Shown: positions 5,565 through 10,534 of the stretch, one piece after another
Layout of the letters: the number at the start of each line of letters is the position of its first letter
Numbering within the stretch: the stretch's first letter is position 1
From: an uncultured Caulobacteraceae bacterium
GTDB lineage: Bacteria; Pseudomonadota; Alphaproteobacteria; Caulobacterales; Caulobacteraceae
Assembly (NCBI GenBank): GCA_937952995.1
Contig: CALFYB010000494.1
Coordinates: 1 to 10,534, forward strand
Direction of reading: 5' to 3'
DNA length: 10,534 nt
Made by a program: the position numbers and the translations under genes
Notes under the pieces: model-generated
The model's input: only the letters and a program-made list of their open reading frames with translations
Database searches by the model: none
Told to the model about the DNA's origin: nothing

Positions 5565-6463
5565 ACGCGGCCCGTGACGATGACCATATTGAGGCCTCGC
5601 GCGCGCCCTTGATGGAGCACCTGATCGAGCTTCGACAGCGCCTGATCATCTGTGTGGTCGCCCTGTTCGTCGCCTTTGTGATCTGCTTCAGTCAGGCAGA
5701 GCCGATCTACATGTACTTGCTGCATCCGTTCGAGATGGCGGCGAGGCTGTTGGCTATGCAAAAGCAGACCGGCGTCCATCACGGCTATTTCGACCTAATG
5801 CTGGTGCTAACAGGCTTTAAAGAGGCCCCAAGCATCATCGGGCAGAATTTGAAACTGATCTATACGGCCCCGCTGGAGTTCTTCTTTACCAAACTCAAGC
5901 TGGCTGGTTTTGGCGGTGTCATCATCGGCTTTCCCGTTATCGCTTGGCAGCTCTATCGGTTTGTTGCGCCGGGTCTCTACGCCAAGGAACGTCACGCCTT
6001 CTTGCCGTTCCTGCTCGCCTCGCCGGTCCTGTTTATGATGGGCGCGGCCTTGGTCTATTATATCATGCTGCCGTTCGTGCTGTGGTTCTCGTTGTCTCAG
6101 CAAATTTTTGGGTCAGGCAATATTACGGTCGAGTTGGTACCCAAGGTATCGGACTATCTGACCCTCGTGACCACCTTGGTGCTGGCCTTTGGGCTCTGTT
6201 TCCAATTGCCCGTCATTCTAACGCTCTTAGGGCAGGCCGGGATTGTCTCGTCCAAGCTGCTGCGGAGCGGTCGGCGTTATGCCATTTTGGGTATCTTTGT
6301 GGTGGCAGCCATTGTCACGCCGCCAGATCCGATCAGCCAGATCACCTTGGCCATGCCGCTGATCCTGCTCTACGAAGTCTCAATCTGGTGTGTCTGGCTG
6401 ATTGAGCGCAAGCGCATCAAGGCGCAAAAGGCGGCGGCGGGCACGGATGTGGCCCTGACCTAG
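5561..6463 (+). CDS. tatC: Twin-arginine translocase subunit TatC
   Basis: Polytopic core of the Tat receptor, which binds the twin-arginine signal. Six transmembrane segments are visible at roughly 27-45, 112-135, 146-172, 199-222, 238-254 and 261-281. Conserved landmarks are MEHLIELRQRL (18-28, with Glu23), Pro48, the LEFFFTKLKLAGFGG block (105-119), and APGLYAKERHAFLPF with Glu143 equivalent to E. coli Glu103. The 300-residue length exceeds E. coli TatC (about 258). Much of the surplus sits in the first periplasmic loop (about 57-98), which contains a mildly hydrophobic stretch, FDLMLVLTG, at 77-85; the rest is the tail. The ATG overlaps the tatB stop. A perfect hairpin lies 12 bp after the stop. 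Confidence 0.98.
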   Translation: MNAARDDDHIEASRAPLMEHLIELRQRLIICVVALFVAFVICFSQAEPIYMYLLHPFEMAARLLAMQKQTGVHHGYFDLMLVLTGFKEAPSIIGQNLKLIYTAPLEFFFTKLKLAGFGGVIIGFPVIAWQLYRFVAPGLYAKERHAFLPFLLASPVLFMMGAALVYYIMLPFVLWFSLSQQIFGSGNITVELVPKVSDYLTLVTTLVLAFGLCFQLPVILTLLGQAGIVSSKLLRSGRRYAILGIFVVAAIVTPPDPISQITLAMPLILLYEVSIWCVWLIERKRIKAQKAAAGTDVALT

Positions 6464-6475
6464 GGACCGACAATA

Positions 6476-6499
6476 GGTCATGGCCTTTCGGCCATGACC
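6476..6499. terminator. Perfect hairpin between convergent tatC and cytochrome c genes
   Basis: GGTCATGGCC, loop TTTC, GGCCATGACC: a perfect 10-bp GC-rich stem in the 47-bp gap between two converging genes. There is no clear T run on either side, so efficiency as an intrinsic terminator is uncertain. Position and symmetry suggest bidirectional transcript ends or 3'-end protection. Confidence 0.7.
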
Positions 6500-6510
6500 C
6501 ACAGGCTCGG

Positions 6511-7026
6511 TTAGTTTTGGGCAGGCTTGGCTGCGCCGGTTTCAACCATCAGATAGGCGATGACGTCCGTGCGGTCCTTGGCTTCCTTGATGCCCAAGAA
6601 GGTCATCTTGTTGCCGGGTAACATCGCCTTTGGATCGGTGATCCAGGTGTCGAGGTGTGCCGCATCCCAAACATAGCCAGCAGCCTTCAGGGCGTCAGAA
6701 TAGGCATAGCCCTCATGGGAGCCAGCCTTATGTCCGATAATCCCATAGAGGTTCGGGCCGGTCATGTTGGGACCACCTTCAGCGACGGTGTGGCACGAGC
6801 GGCAGAGCGCGAACTTGCGCTTGCCATTTTCCAGGTCGGCGGCGTTGTAAGGCGCGGGCAGGGAGGCCAGCATCTTCAGCTTATCAGCGTCACTGACCTC
6901 AGGAGCCGGTGCCGCTTCGGAGGCTTCAGGTGCGGCGGCGGTTTCGGTCTGGGAGGCAGGCTTGCTGCAGCCAATGAGGAGGGCGGCGAGGCCAACAGCG
7001 GCCAATAGGGCGGTAGGGTGACGCAC
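6511..7026 (-). CDS. Membrane-anchored (lipoprotein) class I cytochrome c
   Basis: A c-type cytochrome, probably an electron shuttle anchored in the periplasm. The N-terminus is a lipoprotein signal with lipobox LIGC and lipidated Cys20. A Ala/Pro/Glu-rich linker (about 21-48) follows, then a monohaem domain with CRSCH at 75-79 and a methionine axial ligand at Met141 in LPGNKMTFLGI, the pattern of class I cytochrome c550/c552 proteins. Haem attachment would be done by the Ccm system; export is via Sec rather than Tat. The start codon is GTG at 7026-7024 with AAGGAA about 7 nt upstream, and it opens the signal peptide directly. It lies on the minus strand, converging on tatC. The redox partner cannot be told from the sequence. 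Confidence 0.92.
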   Translation of the reverse strand: MRHPTALLAAVGLAALLIGCSKPASQTETAAAPEASEAAPAPEVSDADKLKMLASLPAPYNAADLENGKRKFALCRSCHTVAEGGPNMTGPNLYGIIGHKAGSHEGYAYSDALKAAGYVWDAAHLDTWITDPKAMLPGNKMTFLGIKEAKDRTDVIAYLMVETGAAKPAQN

Positions 7027-7078
7027 GTGTCTGTTCCTTGTCCGGCGAGGGTTAGGGGAGGGTGTCGTTTAAGCCGGA

Positions 7079-7105
7079 GACTAGCCCCGTTCGATGATTT
7101 CGCAA
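7079..7105 (-). promoter_or_regulatory. Weak candidate promoter for the cytochrome c gene
   Basis: On the minus strand TTGCGAA (7105-7099) and GCTAGTC (7085-7079) are 13 bp apart, within the spacing of the Caulobacter housekeeping consensus, with partial matches in both boxes. It sits in the 81-bp gap after arfB. Downstream, TCCGGC and GCCGGA (7041-7046 and 7073-7078) could pair in the leader just before the Shine-Dalgarno. Confidence 0.25.
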
Positions 7106-7107
7106 GT

Positions 7108-7530
7108 TCAGTCTGAGGATGTCGGCCGAGAGCGAGTCGATTTCAAGTCCCCGCGCCGGACCTTGGAGTCCACCCGGCGAACCTTTGAGGCCTTGGTCGG
7201 CTTTGTCGCGCGCCGCACCGGGGGGCGGTAGGCAGCCTTGCGGATCAGATCGCTCAAACGCTCAATGGCATCGGCGCGGTTGCGCTCTTGAGTACGGAAG
7301 CGATCGGCGGTGATGATGATGATCCCCTCGAGGGTCAGGCGACTGCCCGCCAGCGCTTGAAGCCGGATACTGACATCGTTGGGCAACGACCGTGAGCGAC
7401 GGGCGTCGAACCGCAGTTGGACGGCCGAGGACACCTTATTGACGTTTTGACCACCCGGCCCAGACGCGCGGATGAAACTGATATCCAGTTCATCATCATG
7501 TAGGCTGATGGCATCGGTGATGGGGATCAT
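7108..7530 (-). CDS. arfB: Alternative ribosome-rescue factor ArfB (YaeJ/ICT1-type peptidyl-tRNA hydrolase)
   Basis: Releases ribosomes stalled on mRNAs lacking a stop codon by hydrolysing peptidyl-tRNA, acting as backup to tmRNA; in C. crescentus, ArfB has been shown to serve this role. The 140-residue protein has the release-factor catalytic loop SGPGGQNVNKVSS with GGQ at 26-28. There is no codon-recognition domain, which separates it from RF1/RF2. The C-terminal tail from about residue 103 is rich in Lys and Arg (for example RRATKPTKASKVRRVDSKVR), as needed to enter the empty mRNA channel. It starts 12 bp after yccF on the same strand, so they are likely cotranscribed. The acidic tip after the basic tail (TSSD) is unremarkable. 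Confidence 0.94.
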   Translation of the reverse strand: MIPITDAISLHDDELDISFIRASGPGGQNVNKVSSAVQLRFDARRSRSLPNDVSIRLQALAGSRLTLEGIIIITADRFRTQERNRADAIERLSDLIRKAAYRPPVRRATKPTKASKVRRVDSKVRRGDLKSTRSRPTSSD

Positions 7531-7542
7531 GATCTCGTCCGC

Positions 7543-7938
7543 CTAGGTCGGAATGACGGTCTTACCGACCGGGGCCATGGCAATGGCGGCAAGCTTAAAA
7601 TGCTGCAGGGCAAAGGGGATCGTGATGATGGGAAGGCATAGCAGCGCGCCAATGATCAGGTGAGCCAAGGCCACATACCAGCCACCCAGCACGAACCAAA
7701 TGATGTTGAGCAGGCAACCGGCAGGCCCCGTGCCTAGGTCGCCATGACCGGTGATGGTCTCGCGATCGACGACCTTTTGGCCAAAGGGGAAGAAGGTAAA
7801 GAGGCCAATCCGCGCGGCTGCCATGCTCCAAGGAAGGCCCACAATGGTGATCCCGAGCAGCAGGGCCGCGAGCAACCACGCGCATCCCGACACAAACCCG
7901 CCAAGGACAAACCAGATCAGGTTGAGGATCACGGACAT
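7543..7938 (-). CDS. yccF: YccF-domain inner-membrane protein
   Basis: Small membrane protein of unknown biochemical role with two tandem YccF (DUF307) repeats. Repeat one has NLIWFVLGG early, then ITIVGLPWS and FFPFGQKV; repeat two repeats the plan as NIIWFVLGGW, ITIPFALQHFKLAAIAM and PVGKTV. Each repeat supplies hydrophobic segments, giving about four membrane spans in 131 residues (E. coli YccF: 148). The frame is open to an ATG at 8025, but the ATG at 7938 is preferred: the conserved domain begins directly there (MSVILNLIWFVLGG), and the upstream stretch holds paired inverted repeats that look regulatory. A GGAA lies about 8 nt before this ATG. arfB follows after 12 bp. Confidence 0.9.
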   Translation of the reverse strand: MSVILNLIWFVLGGFVSGCAWLLAALLLGITIVGLPWSMAAARIGLFTFFPFGQKVVDRETITGHGDLGTGPAGCLLNIIWFVLGGWYVALAHLIIGALLCLPIITIPFALQHFKLAAIAMAPVGKTVIPT

Positions 7939-7965
7939 GGCGACAGTTCCAATGGAGGCTGGATC

Positions 7966-7984
7966 CCAATCTACAGGAGATTGG
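7966..7984. repeat. Inverted repeat CCAATCT-N5-AGATTGG upstream of yccF
   Basis: Perfect 7-bp arms around ACAGG, ending 28 bp before the yccF ATG in the divergent region. It could be a transcription-factor operator or a hairpin in the yccF leader. The core GATTG/CAATC recurs in a second inverted pair at 8013-8029. Confidence 0.55.
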
Positions 7985-8012
7985 TGATTATGCCGAACGA
8001 ACTGTGAGGCGC

Positions 8013-8029
8013 GATTGATCATCACAATC
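8013..8029. repeat. Inverted repeat GATTG-N7-CAATC, second copy of the motif pair
   Basis: Five-bp arms around ATCATCA, centred 46 bp from the 7966-7984 repeat, with the same pentamers in the opposite relative order. It overlaps the -35 of the predicted TraB-like promoter, a position suited to repression. The binding protein is unknown and chance cannot be excluded. Confidence 0.35.
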
Positions 8030-8040
8030 TGCCCGATAAT
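8015..8040 (+). promoter_or_regulatory. Candidate promoter for the TraB/GumN-like gene
   Basis: TTGATC (8015-8020) and GATAAT (8035-8040) are 14 bp apart, within the shorter spacing accepted in Caulobacter promoters. Transcription would start near 8047, about 63 nt before the ATG. Pattern match only. Confidence 0.33.
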
Positions 8041-8109
8041 GGCCTAAATCCAGATTACACTCGTCGCAGGTGACCGGGTGATCCGTGTTCTGGCGTGGAG
8101 GTCTATCCC

Positions 8110-9078
8110 ATGAGGCAGGGTCTTTTGCTCGCGGCAGTCAGTCTGTTCTTCGCATCTCAGGGCGCTAAAGCCCAAGAGGTTGTCGCGCTGCCGACCGACA
8201 CCAGCGCTGTTGTTGAGGAACTGGTGATCGAGGGGCGGCCCTTGGGCCCAGCCCTTTGGAAGGTCAAGCGCGGGGACTCTGAAGTGGTTGTGCTGGGTGG
8301 CTTGGCCCCCTTGCCCCATCAGTTGAAATGGACTTCGCCGCGCCTAGAGCGGGCCTTGGATGTGGCGGACCTGCTCTTGGTCCCGCCTCAGGCCAAGCCG
8401 TCCTTAACGGATCTGCCGGGCATGACCCTTCGGGTCGCCAGCCTTCGTCAAGGGTTCGGTCAAAGGCTGGAGCCGAATCTGTCGCCCGCCCTTCGTGAGC
8501 GATTTGTTGGGGCCCGCGAGCGTCTTGGCATGGGGCCTGGCCGCTATGACCATTGGAAGCCCGCCATTGCCGGCCTGATGCTGCTGGCCGACTTTCGTGA
8601 ACATGAGGGTCTATCGACGGGCAAGCCTGCCACGACGGTGCAGCGGATGGCTAAGGCGCAGCGCGGACGTCGCCTGAAGATAGAACCCATGGCCGACATT
8701 CGTTTGGGGGCTATGGTCAAATCCGCCGCCAATCTGACATCGGCTCAGCATGAAGCCTGTCTGACGGCGGCTCTGAACGATATTGACGCGGAGGCCGCAC
8801 GCGGGCGGGCGGCGGCGCAGGCTTGGGCCTCGGGTGATTTGGCTACGGTTCGTGATAACGCTAGCGCCGACCTCTTGGACCGCTGTCTCTTACAGTTGCC
8901 CAGCCTGACCAGTTTGCTTGAGCAAGATACGGTGCAGTCGGTCAGGTCGCTGGACAAGGCCTTGAGCCACTCGGGCACCACCGTGGCCATCATCGACCTA
9001 CGCCTTCTGTTGCGGGCCAATGGCGTGCTGGACCGCTTAAAAGCGCAGGGCGCAGAGATTAGCGTGCCGAAGGAATAG
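8110..9078 (+). CDS. Exported TraB/GumN-like protein, degenerate at the catalytic motif
   Basis: A 322-residue secreted protein. Residues 1-21 form a Sec signal peptide (MRQGLLLAAVSLFFASQGAKA), probably cut before Gln22. The region from ALWKVKRGDSEVVVLGGLAP (48-67) matches the opening of TraB/GumN (TIKI-like) proteins, normally ALWKV..GD...LLGTIH. The GTIH metal-site signature reads GGLA at 63-66, and the acidic residue after the AD..L strand is replaced (LLLVPP, 88-93). The usual C-terminal glycine/histidine motif is also not visible. It therefore looks like a fold-retaining protein without the metalloprotease-like site. Two cysteines in the C-terminal half (HEAC, DRC) might pair. The ATG at 8110 has a GTGGAGG Shine-Dalgarno at 8095-8101, so the in-frame GTG at 8095 is rejected. 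The 3' end overlaps modC by 20 bp tail to tail. Function unknown. Confidence 0.8.
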   Translation: MRQGLLLAAVSLFFASQGAKAQEVVALPTDTSAVVEELVIEGRPLGPALWKVKRGDSEVVVLGGLAPLPHQLKWTSPRLERALDVADLLLVPPQAKPSLTDLPGMTLRVASLRQGFGQRLEPNLSPALRERFVGARERLGMGPGRYDHWKPAIAGLMLLADFREHEGLSTGKPATTVQRMAKAQRGRRLKIEPMADIRLGAMVKSAANLTSAQHEACLTAALNDIDAEAARGRAAAQAWASGDLATVRDNASADLLDRCLLQLPSLTSLLEQDTVQSVRSLDKALSHSGTTVAIIDLRLLLRANGVLDRLKAQGAEISVPKE

Positions 9079-9826
9079 TCGGTTTGATCCCGGCCTCGAG
9101 GGCTTGGCGCGCAAGGTCCTTGATCTGATCCTGCGAGAGGGCGCTAAGCGGGTCGGGTGTGGCGGGTTGAAGCGAACCGACCATCTGTCCGGCATTGAGG
9201 GTCACCACATGATCGGCGAGCCGCGCGACCTCTTCGGCGTCGTGACTGACATAGAGCACAGGAATAGACAGGGTCCGATGCAGAGCTTCCAAAAACGGCA
9301 AGATGTCAGCCCGGCTTTGGGCGTCGAGGCTGGAGAGCGGCTCATCCATCAACAGCAGGCGCGGCTGCGATAGGAGCGCCCGACCCAAGGCCACCCTTTG
9401 CCGCTCGCCGCCTGACAGGTGATCGGTTGACCGGCCGATCAGGGGCTCAAGCCCAAGCAGCGGCACGACCTCATCAAGGCTCATGGTCTTGGGCGCCATG
9501 GAGCGCCGATAGCCAAATAGCAGATTATCCTTCACCGACAGGTGGCTCAGGAGGCTAGACTCTTGGAACACCATCCCCAGAGCGCGTTTGTGCACCGGAA
9601 CAAAGCGCCGCCCATCCTGCCAGACTTCGCCGTCCATCACGACTCTGCCCGGCAGGCGGGTCAGGCCCGCGATGGCCCTTAGAAGGCTGGTCTTGCCTGC
9701 CCCGGATGGACCGACCAGAGCCGTGATTCCCTTCGGTGGAATGGTCAGGCTAACCTTGAGGCGAAAGCGGCCGAGGAGGCCGTCAAACTCGGCCTGAACC
9801 CCATGTTCGCCGTCTAGGCCGCTCAT
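9059..9826 (-). CDS. modC: Molybdate ABC transporter ATP-binding protein ModC (lacking the Mop domain)
   Basis: ATPase of the high-affinity molybdate importer. The nucleotide-binding motifs are complete: Walker A GPSGAGKTS (39-47), Q-loop Gln88, signature LSGGERQR (137-144), Walker B LLLMDEP (157-163) and switch His195. The 255-residue length covers only the ATPase domain; E. coli ModC (about 352) adds a C-terminal molybdate-binding Mop/TOBE domain that is missing here, where about 50 residues of low-similarity tail follow the fold. Assignment to molybdate rather than another anion rests mainly on coupling to modB: the ATG overlaps the modB TGA by 4 nt. Loss of the Mop domain would remove the known trans-inhibition by molybdate (inference). 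Its stop lies inside the 3' end of the converging TraB-like gene. Confidence 0.86.
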   Translation of the reverse strand: MSGLDGEHGVQAEFDGLLGRFRLKVSLTIPPKGITALVGPSGAGKTSLLRAIAGLTRLPGRVVMDGEVWQDGRRFVPVHKRALGMVFQESSLLSHLSVKDNLLFGYRRSMAPKTMSLDEVVPLLGLEPLIGRSTDHLSGGERQRVALGRALLSQPRLLLMDEPLSSLDAQSRADILPFLEALHRTLSIPVLYVSHDAEEVARLADHVVTLNAGQMVGSLQPATPDPLSALSQDQIKDLARQALEAGIKPTIPSAR

Positions 9827-10464
9827 GGGACGGTCTTTCGAGAACGCCGTTCGGTCAGGAACATGGTCAGCAGCACGATAAAGCTGAACAGAAGGAGACC
9901 CGCCGCCAGCTTATGCGCCTCGCCAAACTGAAGGGATTCGACCAGTTGGTAGAGCTTGACCGAAATCACTTCGGTTTGACCCGGTATGCCGCCGCCGATC
10001 ATCAGGACGACCCCAAACTCCCCGAGGGTATGGGCAAACGTTAAAACTGCTGCACTGGTAATGCCTCGCCAGGCCAGCGGTAATTCAATTAAGCGAAAGA
10101 TTTGCCATTTAGACAGGCCGCTCACTTGAGCAGCCTCTCGAATCTCTGGATTAATTGCCTCAAAAGCGCGTTGGATTGGCTGAATAGCGAAAGGTAAATT
10201 CACAATGAAAGAGGCAATCAAGATTCCGGTGAATGAAAACACCAGCGGGAAACCCAAAATGCTTTTTCCTCCAAAACCGACAAGAAGGTAATAGCCTAGA
10301 ACGGTAGGGGGTAAAACTAACGGAAGTGCTAGAGCAGCCTCCAACCAAGACCTATATTTACCCATGCTTTGCAGAGAATGTGCCACCCAAATGCCAAACG
10401 GAAGGATGAGGAGCAAGGTCCACATGGCCAGCTTGAGGGAAAGGAGAAGTGCTTCGATATCCAT
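9823..10464 (-). CDS. modB: Molybdate ABC transporter permease ModB
   Basis: Inner-membrane channel subunit of the molybdate importer. The 213-residue protein has about five hydrophobic spans and the permease EAA loop EIREAAQVSGLSKWQIF (residues 127-143), which docks on ModC. ALALPLVLPPTVLGYYLL (43-60) and AHTLGEFGVVLMIGG (164-178) are typical of ModB. The ATG at 10464 is the first possible start after an in-frame TGA at 10482-10480; no Shine-Dalgarno is close, the nearest being AGGAG about 21 nt upstream. The part from about 10081 to 10380 is clearly AT-richer (about 44% G+C by hand count) than the 3' third of the gene and most of modC (about 58%). modA is not in the window. Confidence 0.94.
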   Translation of the reverse strand: MDIEALLLSLKLAMWTLLLILPFGIWVAHSLQSMGKYRSWLEAALALPLVLPPTVLGYYLLVGFGGKSILGFPLVFSFTGILIASFIVNLPFAIQPIQRAFEAINPEIREAAQVSGLSKWQIFRLIELPLAWRGITSAAVLTFAHTLGEFGVVLMIGGGIPGQTEVISVKLYQLVESLQFGEAHKLAAGLLLFSFIVLLTMFLTERRSRKTVP

Positions 10465-10505
10465 TAATTGATTGTATCGTCAGATCTCCTCAGGGTATGT
10501 CTCTA

Positions 10506-10518
10506 TATAAAGTTTATA
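10506..10518. promoter_or_regulatory. AT-rich palindrome upstream of modBC, possible operator
   Basis: TATAAA-G-TTTATA is a perfect 13-nt palindrome, also readable as TCTATA-N7-TATAGA at 10502-10520, lying 42 bp before the modB ATG in a notably AT-rich leader. Molybdate regulators of the ModE type bind TATA-rich inverted repeats, so an operator is conceivable, but the match to a Mo-box is only general. The region 10465-10534 otherwise shows no assignable gene; one short minus-strand frame ends at 10480, and its 17 residues are not recognisable as ModA. Confidence 0.3.
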
Positions 10519-10534
10519 GATAGGAGAGTTAAAT

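Noticed and set aside
5138..5782. A 214-codon minus-strand frame opposite tatB and tatC
   Set aside because: Antisense to two certain genes; low-complexity His/Gln/Arg/Ser-rich translation without a domain.
5944..6405. A 153-codon plus-strand frame inside tatC
   Set aside because: An alternate frame of tatC, whose own frame has the conserved TatC residues and membrane spans.
7047..7063. G-rich tract (GAGGGTTAGGGGAGGG) as a G-quadruplex upstream of the cytochrome c gene
   Set aside because: Only three runs of three or more G are present, so a stable structure is not well supported.
10480..10534. A possible 3' end of modA on the minus strand
   Set aside because: The open frame gives 17 residues before a TGA, without similarity I recognise to ModA; the AT-rich palindrome suggests non-coding sequence.

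Overview
The window most resembles a chromosomal segment of a Caulobacterales alphaproteobacterium, with most genes at moderately high G+C. The strongest marker is a divK-pleD operon. Its products match the Caulobacter crescentus cell-cycle proteins residue for residue at the numbered functional sites: DivK Asp53, and PleD Asp53, GGEEF 368-372, RxxD 359-362, Arg148, Arg178 and Arg390. Genus cannot be settled from the sequence alone.

Layout. (1) 1-2867, minus strand: HAD-like phosphatase, dinB (DNA polymerase IV), a RidA-family protein, then the start of a glycerophosphodiester phosphodiesterase cut by the window edge. Tight spacing (10 bp between HAD and dinB, a 4-nt overlap between ridA and the phosphodiesterase) suggests one or two transcripts. 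(2) 2868-3016: a compact divergent control region. It holds a near-consensus CtrA box, a predicted promoter for the HAD-dinB unit, and a near-consensus alphaproteobacterial LexA box over that promoter's -10. (3) 3017-4757, plus strand: divK-pleD, cell-fate signalling and c-di-GMP synthesis. (4) 4904-6463, plus strand: tatA-tatB-tatC, a complete twin-arginine translocase, closed by a perfect 10-bp hairpin. (5) 6511-7938, minus strand: a lipoprotein cytochrome c, the ribosome-rescue hydrolase arfB, and the membrane protein yccF. (6) 8110-9078, plus strand: an exported TraB/GumN-like protein lacking the usual catalytic motif. (7) 9059-10464, minus strand: modC and modB of a molybdate ABC transporter, with modA not visible.

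How the genes relate. DivK and PleD are coordinated cell-cycle regulators, and CtrA control of divK is established in C. crescentus. The Tat system exports folded cofactor proteins, and molybdoenzymes are typical Tat substrates, so nearby modBC is compatible with it, but no direct link is visible. ArfB and DinB are both rescue or stress functions, unconnected here except by proximity.

Most of the window is ordinary conserved housekeeping sequence. I see no phage, transposon, CRISPR, tRNA or rRNA. No gene-free stretch reaches 300 bases; the longest are 7939-8109, 2868-3016 and 4758-4903. The most interesting signals are regulatory: the divK/HAD-dinB divergent region, the repeated GATTG/CAATC pairs between yccF and the TraB-like gene, and the hairpin between tatA and tatB. 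The degenerate TraB-like protein and an enlarged TatC loop are protein-level oddities.
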